64,000 nucleotides of DNA from contig NZ_VRKN01000004.1 in the NCBI RefSeq assembly GCF_008080435.1, forward strand, positions 1 to 64,000, given 5' to 3'. Numbering within the stretch: position 1 is the stretch's first letter; every line of letters begins with the position of its first letter. A model generated the notes under the pieces. That model was not told the DNA's origin. It made no database searches and saw only the letters and a program-made list of their open reading frames with translations. Shown in pieces: positions 16,241-24,068 of this stretch. A program made the position numbers and the translations under genes. The stretch is from Enterobacter asburiae (lineage in GTDB: Bacteria; Pseudomonadota; Gammaproteobacteria; Enterobacterales; Enterobacteriaceae).

Positions 16241-16400
16241 CTGTCAGGTTTAAGCATTCTTTCAGTAACTTGTTAAAGCTAAATGCTACACAGTTAGATG
16301 TGGAATGAATTACATTACTACCTAACTATTTAATAGTGGAAGATTTTATTCATTTAGCACACCGGGAAACCTGACAGCCCGGAAATTAACAATTTTTTTT
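16241..16400 (+). other. Possible structured leader RNA of the tetronate operon
   Basis: CTGTCAGGTTT (16241-16251), at the predicted 5' end, is perfectly complementary to AAACCTGACAG (16367-16377). The latter is exactly the loop of a local hairpin, CCGGG (16362-16366) with CCCGG (16378-16382). The loop could pair with the 5' end as a pseudoknot or long-range helix. A run of eight T follows at about 16393-16400. ATTCATTC (16231) and GAATGAAT (16303) offer another pairing. No known riboswitch is recognised. Confidence 0.35.
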
Positions 16401-16522
16401 CATTCCATTATATAGGTTTCAGCATGGAATATTTAGCCCGCTATATATAAAATTTTTTTAATGCTTTACATTTTTTTAATCAAGAGCATTACTTTTTAAC
16501 GCCATATATAGATGAGGAATGG

Positions 16523-17539
16523 ATGATGCATATATCGTATATTGATACGTACTTACCAGGATGTAATATAAACAATGAAGAGCTTGGGAGTAGGTTAAAC
16601 TTCAAACCTCAGTTAATAGAAAAATTATTCGGAAACTTTGGGCGTCACTTCTCAACCAATCTAAAAACGGGTGAGAACACAGCATCGTGCACTGATTTAA
16701 TACACTTAATGATGCAAAAACTTATTTCGTTAAATGATAATGGAATGAGGGATATTGATTTTGTCCTGGTATCAACAGCTACTCCCGATTTGCTTTTACC
16801 CACCAGCATCAATGAAGCGTGTAGCATGATAGGGTTCAAAAACATCGAGACCTATCAAATCATTGGAGGTTGCTCTGGTGCAGTACAAGCATTAAAGATG
16901 GCTGATTATATGCTCAAAAGTGGTTTGCATCGAAAAGGATTAGTAATTGGGGTCGAATGTTCAAACAAGTTCCTAAATCTATTTGATGAAAACAAGGCTA
17001 AAGTTGAACCGAAAGAAATGGTTAACTACTGTCTTTTTGGTGATGGCGTTGGTGGTTGTATTGTTAGCTCTGAAAGAACTTCGGGTTCTGTCTATGTGAA
17101 AGGTATTGATTACAAATACAATGGACTGCAGGAAAAAATTGGTCAACTGGCTAACTGGAGTGGCTCAAGGAAAGATTTTGATGATGGGCAACCCATGCTT
17201 AAAGAGGAATATAAATTAATTGAACGTTTAGTGCCTGAATTAACAAGTGAGACATATGCAGAGCTAAAAAGCAAATACTCATCAAAACGAGACATCAGAT
17301 GGTTTATGCCTCCTCAGTTGTCCGGACGTATGGTTAATAATATTTGTAATGGCATGGACATCCATGAGAGTAAAATCCTTTCGCTTGTTCATGAGATCGG
17401 CAATTGTGCAAATGCGGCCTTATATTTTCAACTGAAAGAATTTTTTGATCTATCAGATGAAGGTGATGAAGGGATTGCCATATCAATCGAATCATCACGT
17501 TGGTTATCTTCTGGTTTATATTTAAAAAAGGAATATTAA
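16523..17539 (+). CDS. KASIII (FabH)-like tetronate-forming enzyme, Agg1/RkD-like
   Basis: A 338-residue thiolase-fold protein of the ketoacyl synthase III type. The nucleophile is Cys117 (GGCSGAV), followed by DGVGG (174-178) and Asn294 (GNCANAA). Where FabH has its catalytic His (VPHQAN), this protein has Pro264 (MPPQLS). In agglomerin and RK-682 pathways this class joins a 3-oxoacyl thioester to glyceryl-S-ACP and closes the tetronate ring. It is the first gene of a five-gene operon, and the next gene starts after 1 nt. Two ATGs (16523, 16526) follow GAGGA; the second has better spacing. Codon use is AT-rich, unlike the flanks. Confidence 0.85.
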   Translation: MMHISYIDTYLPGCNINNEELGSRLNFKPQLIEKLFGNFGRHFSTNLKTGENTASCTDLIHLMMQKLISLNDNGMRDIDFVLVSTATPDLLLPTSINEACSMIGFKNIETYQIIGGCSGAVQALKMADYMLKSGLHRKGLVIGVECSNKFLNLFDENKAKVEPKEMVNYCLFGDGVGGCIVSSERTSGSVYVKGIDYKYNGLQEKIGQLANWSGSRKDFDDGQPMLKEEYKLIERLVPELTSETYAELKSKYSSKRDIRWFMPPQLSGRMVNNICNGMDIHESKILSLVHEIGNCANAALYFQLKEFFDLSDEGDEGIAISIESSRWLSSGLYLKKEY

Positions 17540-17540
17540 A

Positions 17541-19268
17541 ATGAACCTCGACTTATTGAAAAAAATAAGAGAAGAGAAAACAAAAAACTATAATGGAATG
17601 AAAAAAATAAATAGCCTTTTTCTATGTAATCTCAGCCACAAAGCTGGGCTTTCTCTCATGAAACATGGCGCTTCAGAGCTTGGTGTGTTTCTGGATTTTA
17701 TAGACATTGAATATAGTGATTTCTTTACTCTTCTAAATTTCAAAAAGGAAGAGCTAAAGAATTACAACCTTCAGAAAATATATATTCTTCTGGATGAAAA
17801 CTACTATCTTGATGAGTTCGGTCATTGCGAGGACATTACATTAGTCAGGCAGAACATTTCAAAATTAAAGGATGAGATCAACGCCTCCCTGAATATAATA
17901 GATGGCCTGGCTTGTAATAAAATAGACATTGTGATTTCAACGCTTTATCTAAACAGTGAATGCGTAAATGAATATATAAGTTTGGATGAAAGGAACGCAT
18001 TGTCTGATTTGGTTTTTGACTTCAATATGTTTCTTGCCACCAAGAGGAATGAAAGCAAGCATAGCGTACACCTCGTAAGCATGGCAGGATTTAAAGGTAA
18101 AAGCATTGAGAACATTTATTCTGAACACAACACAGTGGCCAGTTTAGATTACCTCAATTTTTTTAGCGAAAAATCAATAAGTTACCTTCGTTTAAGTGAA
18201 GGCAAATCATTAAAGTGCATAATAACAGACCTGGATAACACTGTTTGGGGGGGTGTAGCTGCTGAGGGAGAGTATGAGAATAATGACTTGTATAACCAGG
18301 GAGCTTACAGGAAATATCAAAAGTGGTTGAAATGCATGCATAGACAGGGTGTTATTCTCTCAATATCCAGTAAAAATGACTTTCATGTAATACAAGATTT
18401 TTTCTCAGAAAAACAACACGACCTGGAAATTCAGTGGTCTGATTTTTCGTTTCCTGAGATAAACTGGGATAATAAAAGTGATAATATTTTAAAAATATGC
18501 AAAAGTCTCAACCTAAGCCCTGAACATATTCTCTTTGTAGATGATAGTGATTTTGAGTTAGAGGAGGTAACCAACGCTATCCCTAATATTAATACATTTC
18601 GTTTTTCTAAAAACATAGATGAAAACATATTCAAATTAGTTAATAGTGATCTTTTTATTAAAGGTACAATCACTTTAGAAGACCGCCTCAGGAATGAAAG
18701 CTTTGCCAATAACATTAAAAGAAATGAGTTTTATAAGAGCAATAGTTCTAAAGATGATTTTTTAAAAAACATATCTATGGAATTATCTGTCAGTAATTGC
18801 ACCCCAGAGAATCAACCCAGAGCCTCTGATCTAACCATGCGAACTAATCAGTTTAACCTGACAACGATACGCATGGATACCACAGACGTTCAAAATTACA
18901 TTTCGGAAAATTCAGGGCAAATACTGCTTTTCAAGTTCAGCGATAGATTTGGTAGTTATGGGATCATTGGTGCCTCATTTCTAAAAATTGAAGCAGACGC
19001 ATGTTTGATCGAAAATATTGTATTGAGTTGCAGAGCATTTGAACGAGGGGTGGAGTTTGCAATCATAAAATCCATAGGTTCTCTTGCTTCAGCAGCTGGT
19101 TGCTCTAAATTAATTGGTGGTTTCATCGAAACGATAAAAAATAAAAAATTCAAGAATTTTTATACTGAATGTGGATTTGGAAAAATCAGTAACAATATCT
19201 ATAGCATAGACATTGAAAAACTTGATGTTTCTGAGAAATGTAAAAATATCACCATACTAAGGAGTTAA
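17541..19268 (+). CDS. FkbH-like HAD-family glyceryl-S-ACP synthase (Agg2-like)
   Basis: A 575-residue FkbH-like protein. The HAD motif I is expanded to the family signature DLDNTVWGG (230-238), with SSKND (276-280) as motif II and VDDSDFE (333-339) as motif IV. An N-terminal SGNH-like region (about 25-220) and a C-terminal GNAT-like region (about 450-575) match the usual layout. FkbH proteins dephosphorylate 1,3-bisphosphoglycerate and load the glyceryl group onto a dedicated ACP, which is encoded by the next gene. This gene is the strongest marker that the cluster makes a glycerol-derived tetronate. Confidence 0.92.
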   Translation: MNLDLLKKIREEKTKNYNGMKKINSLFLCNLSHKAGLSLMKHGASELGVFLDFIDIEYSDFFTLLNFKKEELKNYNLQKIYILLDENYYLDEFGHCEDITLVRQNISKLKDEINASLNIIDGLACNKIDIVISTLYLNSECVNEYISLDERNALSDLVFDFNMFLATKRNESKHSVHLVSMAGFKGKSIENIYSEHNTVASLDYLNFFSEKSISYLRLSEGKSLKCIITDLDNTVWGGVAAEGEYENNDLYNQGAYRKYQKWLKCMHRQGVILSISSKNDFHVIQDFFSEKQHDLEIQWSDFSFPEINWDNKSDNILKICKSLNLSPEHILFVDDSDFELEEVTNAIPNINTFRFSKNIDENIFKLVNSDLFIKGTITLEDRLRNESFANNIKRNEFYKSNSSKDDFLKNISMELSVSNCTPENQPRASDLTMRTNQFNLTTIRMDTTDVQNYISENSGQILLFKFSDRFGSYGIIGASFLKIEADACLIENIVLSCRAFERGVEFAIIKSIGSLASAAGCSKLIGGFIETIKNKKFKNFYTECGFGKISNNIYSIDIEKLDVSEKCKNITILRS

Positions 19269-19269
19269 C

Positions 19270-19506
19270 ATGGATTCCAATGAATTTATTGATTTTCTTA
19301 ATCAAAAAACTGGCATGAATTTGAAGTATGACCAGGTTGACACCGATTTGACTCAAATAGCAGAGTGGGATTCATTGACCTTTGTATATACCATAATGGA
19401 ACTGGAATTCAGAAATAACATCACTATAAATGTTGAAAAAATATTAAAGTGTAATACCTTGCGTAGGATATTAAAGGTTGTGAACGATGAAGTACAAAAA
19501 AATTGA
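19270..19506 (+). CDS. Acyl carrier protein for glyceryl units (Agg3-like)
   Basis: A 78-residue acidic ACP with the phosphopantetheine attachment site DSL (Ser35, EWDSLTFVY). FkbH-associated ACPs carry the glyceryl thioester. It begins 1 nt after the FkbH-like gene and overlaps the acyltransferase gene by 20 nt, so translation is probably coupled. It is too short and divergent to be the housekeeping AcpP. A host phosphopantetheinyl transferase would have to activate it, as none is in the island. Confidence 0.92.
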   Translation: MDSNEFIDFLNQKTGMNLKYDQVDTDLTQIAEWDSLTFVYTIMELEFRNNITINVEKILKCNTLRRILKVVNDEVQKN

Positions 19507-20224
19507 TAGCAACAGAAAACAAACTCTCATTTTCCTGGAACTGGCTAAAGCTATCAGAGGTGTTACATTAATCGATGAAATAAAATCCCCTCGACAATAC
19601 ACAAAATATGCTACGTCACTCCTTATTAAGGCGATTAGCGATGCGCTTGATGAGGAACGACACCTAAATTGCATGATTAAATATGGTAGCGACAATAAAC
19701 TAATCGAATTACAAGACATATCTGCGAGATTGACTATTTCATATGAAAATGATGGTCTATCGTCTGGAGTCTACTCATCAGTTATAACTAATACAAACAA
19801 TATGTCGACGTTAGAAGTATACAGAGCCATATCTGATTTAAAAAGCAAAGGAATAAGCAGTTTTGATGATTCCAGACGAATCATGATGTTACAGAGGTTG
19901 CCGTATTTTATTGCAAAATGGTTTTCGAAGTTTATTTTTTACTTTCGCCCTACCCTTCAACGTGATTTTTTCAGGAGTTTTACTGTCACCTCCTTAGGGA
20001 AAAAAAGTTTAAAATTGTGCATCCCGATTTCAGGCTCAACGTTTACATTTCAATTGGGGTCCCCCAAAATTTTAGATGCTGATGAGTGCTTGTTTAATAT
20101 TGTTATGATCTATGACCATCGAATCCTTGATGGTATTCAAGCTTCAAACTTGTTAAATAAGATAAAAACATTTTATTCTAAACACTTAAAAGATCTAGGG
20201 CAAGCAGATGTATTCTTTGAATGA
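19487..20224 (+). CDS. 2-oxoacid dehydrogenase E2-type acyltransferase domain protein (Agg4-like)
   Basis: A 245-residue stand-alone catalytic domain of the dihydrolipoyl acyltransferase/chloramphenicol acetyltransferase fold, without lipoyl or E1/E3-binding domains. The active site motif DHRILDG gives His211 and Asp215. In agglomerin biosynthesis a protein of this kind (Agg4) acetylates the tetronate's hydroxymethyl group. It overlaps the ACP gene by 20 nt and the next gene by 17 nt. Context, rather than the motif alone, supports the tetronate role; the acyl donor is expected to be acetyl-CoA. Confidence 0.85.
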   Translation: MKYKKIDSNRKQTLIFLELAKAIRGVTLIDEIKSPRQYTKYATSLLIKAISDALDEERHLNCMIKYGSDNKLIELQDISARLTISYENDGLSSGVYSSVITNTNNMSTLEVYRAISDLKSKGISSFDDSRRIMMLQRLPYFIAKWFSKFIFYFRPTLQRDFFRSFTVTSLGKKSLKLCIPISGSTFTFQLGSPKILDADECLFNIVMIYDHRILDGIQASNLLNKIKTFYSKHLKDLGQADVFFE

Positions 20225-21353
20225 ATGTAAGAAATTTGTCTCTTTGCATGCTAAGACATTAAACCTCGGGAAGGATTTTACTCATTCGCTATCCCTAATT
20301 ACTACGTTATCCGACGACTCCCCTGACGGTTGGGCAAGAGTGTTTTCAGAAGAGGCTGAAAGACAATTAAAGAAAAATAAAATTGATAAGGCATTAGGCT
20401 ACTTAAATATCGCACGATTCCCGTATGCAAATACTCCAATCCAAAAAGAAGCATACCAATGCTATCTTTCACTTTTCCGCAAAGAATATGTAGAAACGGG
20501 CTTTCTGGAGGCTAAGAAGGCAGGTAATGGAAAATCAAGTTTCTATTACAAAAAGGGAAAGTCAAAAGTAACAGTTATCATTTGCGGAGGAATAATTTCC
20601 CTGAAGGAACAATGGATACGGGCATTGAAAACCTTCAATAAGTTGGGGTGTTCAGTAGTGCTGTATGAAATGCCCGGCGTGGGTGAAAATGGCGAGGCCT
20701 ACGATAATAAATCACTTAATTTATTCTCGCACGTCATCGATTCGATAGATTTTGATGATGATGGTATATGTCATGTTGTAGGGATAAGCTTTAGTGGGTA
20801 TTTTGCATTAAAAGATGCCTGCACTGATGCAAGAATTAAATCAATAACTATGACAGGAACACCGCTTGTGGATTTTTTCCACGATCGCCACTCTTTTGAT
20901 AGATCACCGGAAATTACTAAAGATATACTTTCATATTTGATTTCCAAAAATCATTACTTAAAAGATTCGCATACCTCTCTTTATAACTTTCTTGACGAGT
21001 ATTTCCCAAGAATTAACGTCGTTAGAAATGACATAGCCATTTATTACTCACAAAGTAAATTTGATGAGGTCATTTCTGCCAATGAAGCATTGGAGTTAAC
21101 CAGGAGTTTTAATGATGTTTATTTATTATTATTGCCTGATGAACATGGCTCACCAAATTTTTATAAAGTTGTCTTTATGTTCGTTTTATGGAGTTTATCG
21201 AAAACCATCAATGCCAATTGGTTTGTACCTCGAATGCTAAGAACGGGGATACATTTACTATATGTTATCTTTTTAATAAAAAATATTTTCCCTTTCAAAC
21301 ATAAAGAGTCTCCGGGCGCAGAGATACCGTCAGTCCAGAGAGAAAATATATAG
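20208..21353 (+). CDS. Alpha/beta-hydrolase-fold acetate-eliminating enzyme (Agg5-like)
   Basis: A 381-residue alpha/beta-hydrolase with an N-terminal helical region (1-120), related by eye to the FrsA/DUF1100 group. The nucleophile elbow is GISFSG (192-197, candidate Ser194), with Ser196 where GxSxG has glycine. Asp286 and His313 (PDEHGSPNF) are plausible triad partners. In agglomerin biosynthesis Agg5 eliminates acetate from the acetylated tetronate to give the exocyclic methylene. The last ~60 residues are hydrophobic and basic and might touch the membrane. It is the last gene of the operon. Confidence 0.82.
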   Translation: MYSLNECKKFVSLHAKTLNLGKDFTHSLSLITTLSDDSPDGWARVFSEEAERQLKKNKIDKALGYLNIARFPYANTPIQKEAYQCYLSLFRKEYVETGFLEAKKAGNGKSSFYYKKGKSKVTVIICGGIISLKEQWIRALKTFNKLGCSVVLYEMPGVGENGEAYDNKSLNLFSHVIDSIDFDDDGICHVVGISFSGYFALKDACTDARIKSITMTGTPLVDFFHDRHSFDRSPEITKDILSYLISKNHYLKDSHTSLYNFLDEYFPRINVVRNDIAIYYSQSKFDEVISANEALELTRSFNDVYLLLLPDEHGSPNFYKVVFMFVLWSLSKTINANWFVPRMLRTGIHLLYVIFLIKNIFPFKHKESPGAEIPSVQRENI

Positions 21354-21373
21354 AATTTTGCAACGATCATGAA

Positions 21374-21404
21374 AGGGAGTAGGCATTGGCAATCCTTACT
21401 CCCT
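21374..21404 (+). terminator. Hairpin after the tetronate operon
   Basis: AGGGAGTAGG (21374-21383) pairs with CCTTACTCCCT (21394-21404) except for one unpaired base, with a ~10-nt loop. No clear T-run follows, so termination strength is uncertain. It marks the right edge of the AT-rich island. Confidence 0.5.
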
Positions 21405-21553
21405 GCCCTTAAAAGATTCCGCCAGTGAGTGACACCTTCCCCCTGTTCAGCCGACTGCCCTCCTCCCGTTTTTTTTCATTAATTCAGCTAATTCAAGTGA
21501 CCTCCGACATGGCGGCCAGCGCGTAGAAATTTTACGTTTAAGCCGGTTAAATG

Positions 21554-21562
21554 TGATACATT
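21554..21562 (+). promoter_or_regulatory. Extended -10 promoter of the serine hydrolase gene
   Basis: TGATACATT fits TGn plus -10 (TACATT, 21557-21562), about 38 bp before the ATG at 21600. It resembles the elements at 1636 and 4090. Confidence 0.45.
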
Positions 21563-21599
21563 CCTGGCGCGCCAATGACCACCACACTCGCTATCAGGT

Positions 21600-22832
21600 A
21601 TGCAGAACATAACAAAAAAAATTCGCTGGCTTCTGCTTACGCTCCCACTGCTCAGTGGTTGTGGCACGCTCTCACAAATGTCCTCTCCGGAAGGTACTCA
21701 GAGACTCCTCACCCATAATTCGCTGGATGGCGACGTTGACAGCGTGGTGCGTCACTATATGGCGCAAAAATCCGTTCCCGGGATGACGGTTGCGGTGATC
21801 CATAATCACGGCTCACCGCAGTTTTACACCTGGGGCGTAACCGATGCGGTCAATCGTTATCCGGTCAGGCCCGACACCCTGTTTGCGCTCGGCTCGCTCA
21901 GCAAAGGGATCACGGCGGAAGTGGTGGCTTGTCTGGTGAATGAAGGGCAACTGAGCTGGAGCGATAACCTGGCGACATTGCTACCGCCGGGGACGCCGCT
22001 TAGCGCGGATGCACAAAAAATTACCCTGCTTGAACTGGTAACCCACACCTCCGGCCTGCCGCGTCAGAATATGGATGTTCCGATGCTTGGAAAATTCATC
22101 AGCTACTTAAGTACAGGCGATAATTTCTACGGTGAGCTTGATAGCGATAACGTGCTGCGTTACCTCGCCAACTGGCGCTCGCCAAAGAATAAAACGCCGC
22201 AATACTCCAATACCGGCTACGCCCTGATCGGCTATATCCTGAAACACAAAACCGGCGAAGATATCCAGAGTTTAGCCTCGCGCTATATTTTCCATCCGCT
22301 GCAAATGGCTAACAGCAGCTTTACGCCCCGGCAGCTAAAAGGGTACCCCCAGCGTGCGCTTGGCCACGCGGGCGATCAGCCGAAATTCATTCCGCGCGGG
22401 CAGCTCACCCCGGACTGGCATTTTTCCAATAACATGGTGGCGGCAGCGAGCTTATACAGTAACGCCGAAGATCTGGCGACCTATGCCCGCTATCACGTAT
22501 CGACGACCCACAATCCCTTGTTGGACAGCGTCTTTGCCGAAGTGAGAAATACCGATATTCAACGTCCCGACGGAATACAGGGTATTGCCTGGACCACCGA
22601 CTTTATCGGTCTGGAAAAAATCACCTACCAGGTCGGCTATATTGGCGGCTACTCCAGCTTTATCGGCTATGACAAAGAAAAAGGTAATGCGGTGGTGGTG
22701 CTGCAAAATACCTTTAACTGGAGCAACTATATTGGCATCGCGCTATTGATGGATATGGCGAAAAAAGACAGCCTTATCTCTGGCAACCGTTTTGCGAATA
22801 ATGGGATGTCTGAACGCGTTTATCAGCAATAG
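21600..22832 (+). CDS. Beta-lactamase-fold serine hydrolase, lipoprotein
   Basis: A 410-residue class C-type penicillin-binding fold protein. The N-terminus is a lipoprotein signal with lipobox LLSGC (Cys21). The catalytic motifs are SLSK (Ser99, Lys102) and YSN (202-204); the third motif is replaced by a GYIGGYSS segment, as in esterase and D-Ala peptidase relatives. It is probably an envelope esterase or peptidase acting on peptidoglycan or small esters; true beta-lactamase activity is not implied. Base composition is that of the host, not of the neighbouring tetronate island. Confidence 0.85.
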   Translation: MQNITKKIRWLLLTLPLLSGCGTLSQMSSPEGTQRLLTHNSLDGDVDSVVRHYMAQKSVPGMTVAVIHNHGSPQFYTWGVTDAVNRYPVRPDTLFALGSLSKGITAEVVACLVNEGQLSWSDNLATLLPPGTPLSADAQKITLLELVTHTSGLPRQNMDVPMLGKFISYLSTGDNFYGELDSDNVLRYLANWRSPKNKTPQYSNTGYALIGYILKHKTGEDIQSLASRYIFHPLQMANSSFTPRQLKGYPQRALGHAGDQPKFIPRGQLTPDWHFSNNMVAAASLYSNAEDLATYARYHVSTTHNPLLDSVFAEVRNTDIQRPDGIQGIAWTTDFIGLEKITYQVGYIGGYSSFIGYDKEKGNAVVVLQNTFNWSNYIGIALLMDMAKKDSLISGNRFANNGMSERVYQQ

Positions 22833-22863
22833 CGGTGAACACCCGCCGTCAGATTCAGGCCTG

Positions 22864-22989
22864 ATGCGCCAGATCTTCACGAGTCGGCCCCTGAAGATAA
22901 TTGTATTGCTTGTGATCCTACTCAGTGGCTGTGTCCGTCAATCAGCGCCGTTCTGTTCCACTCAAGCATGCCAGTTGGCATTTCGGTAG
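22864..22989 (+). CDS. Possible 41-residue lipoprotein
   Basis: ATG 22864 opens a frame with basic residues, a hydrophobic core and a lipobox (VILLSGC), ending after 41 residues at TAG. Three more cysteines lie within or after the lipobox (SGCVRQ, PFCSTQACQ). It follows the serine hydrolase by 31 bp. It may be a real small lipoprotein or the start of a truncated one. No homologue is recognised. Confidence 0.4.
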   Translation: MRQIFTSRPLKIIVLLVILLSGCVRQSAPFCSTQACQLAFR

Positions 22990-23019
22990 GCGTGGCAACC
23001 AGACATCGGTTCGCCTGAC

Positions 23020-23121
23020 CTACTGGCGACAGATAGCGAAGATCGTTTGATGTGCACCGGCAAATCCCATGCCGCTAGTACCGCCAGTAATAAGTATGCG
23101 TTTTCCTTGAAATCTGCCCAT
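23020..23121 (-). pseudogene. Short-chain dehydrogenase N-terminal remnant
   Basis: On the minus strand an ATG at 23121 encodes MGRFQGKRILITGGTSGMG, the start of an SDR with its cofactor loop (TGGTSGMG). The frame then runs into unrelated residues and a stop at 23020, 33 residues in total. The rest of the enzyme is absent. It lies downstream of the DAPG-hydrolase-like gene on the same strand, so it may once have been part of that TetR-controlled unit. Confidence 0.65.
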
Positions 23122-23270
23122 GATTACCCCTTCTTTGTCTTTAGAATCATTACTTACCCTTACCCTATGAAGATAACCATTAGTCGTCTGTTTCATAACG
23201 CAACGGTGATTTCCTGTTTTATGGATTAACCGCCATCGACCTTTTTACATCGGTCGGTTACCCCTGCGTG

Positions 23271-23993
23271 TTACCAGGGAAGCGCAATTTTCTCCTCATT
23301 AGCATTCTCTCCGTAATATAGAGAAGGCAAGAAACGAGACAGGAACGTGAACTCTGTATAACAGTGCCGCATAAGCGCTAATCCAACGTCATCTGCAGGT
23401 TCAGCGTGGTCGTTATTACTCATACCCAGAATAAATCGGCTACGCAGCACACACCCGAAAGGCGTATCCCGGACTACATGTAGCATTTGCCCGTCGAGGG
23501 GATCGCCCTCACTGTCCAGTTCAGTTTCTTCACCGAAACCTATTCTTGCGGCAATGATTGCCGAGATACACCCCTCAGCCATCGCCTTCCCTACAGCCAT
23601 TTCTCCAAATACCGATGCAGGGTGATGAAATTTAAGACGCGCAGGGATGGGGGGAATTTCAGCTAACGATTCAACTGCATGAATACTTGCACCGTAAAAA
23701 CTTTCTCCACGCTTCCAGTTGGCGTCCCAACCACGGTGCTCAACATGGTCAACTGGATGCCACCATTTTATATGCTGCGTCGTTTCAAAAAAGGTAAACC
23801 ACCAATTAATCATACGTCCTTTGCAACCATGTAAGTCGGTGCGAACAGCCACCAGCAGACTTCCATCATCAAGACGTTTAATACCCGTCTCCAGCGGCAT
23901 TGGAGAAGGATCAAGCAACGCCGAATGATCAAGCCATGGTCTGGCAATATTTTGTTCTCGCATTTTTTTCTCCAGTAAAATCGGTAAACTCAC
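23271..23993 (-). CDS. DAPG/phloretin hydrolase-like protein (PhlG family)
   Basis: A 240-residue protein resembling the PhlG/phloretin-hydrolase fold, which cleaves a carbon-carbon bond of acylated phloroglucinols with Zn2+. Candidate metal ligands are the histidines in WWHPVDHVEH (about residues 76-86), Glu in the FHHPASVFGE segment, and HCYTE (about 207-211). An in-frame Met 10 codons later (23963) is an alternative start. A TetR gene is divergent and a clean operator lies between, so expression is probably induced by an aromatic ligand. An SDR remnant follows. The substrate is an inference from family. Confidence 0.7.
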   Translation of the reverse strand: MSLPILLEKKMREQNIARPWLDHSALLDPSPMPLETGIKRLDDGSLLVAVRTDLHGCKGRMINWWFTFFETTQHIKWWHPVDHVEHRGWDANWKRGESFYGASIHAVESLAEIPPIPARLKFHHPASVFGEMAVGKAMAEGCISAIIAARIGFGEETELDSEGDPLDGQMLHVVRDTPFGCVLRSRFILGMSNNDHAEPADDVGLALMRHCYTEFTFLSRFLPSLYYGENANEEKIALPW

Positions 23994-23997
23994 ATCA

Positions 23998-24024
23998 TTT
24001 AGGAAACTACGTGCGTTTCCTAAA
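23998..24024. promoter_or_regulatory. TetR operator between DAPG-hydrolase-like and TetR genes
   Basis: TTTAGGAAAC (23998-24007) and GTTTCCTAAA (24015-24024) form a perfect 10-bp inverted repeat with a 7-bp spacer. It lies 4 bp from one start codon and 44 bp from the other, well placed to repress both genes. Confidence 0.8.
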
Positions 24025-24068
24025 CATAGCCGATAGAATGGGTATATGACAAGAAAAAAGGGATCTCT

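Noticed and set aside
16523..17539. Reading the KASIII-like gene as a second housekeeping FabH
   Set aside because: It lacks the FabH His and sits with FkbH, a dedicated ACP and tailoring genes, so a secondary-metabolite role fits better.
21600..22832. Acquired or chromosomal AmpC beta-lactamase
   Set aside because: It is a lipoprotein with a changed third motif and does not resemble AmpC; only the fold and SxxK/YxN motifs are shared.
23047..23229. 60-codon plus-strand frame
   Set aside because: It is antisense to the SDR remnant and has no supporting signal; the minus-strand reading gives recognisable TGGTSGMG.
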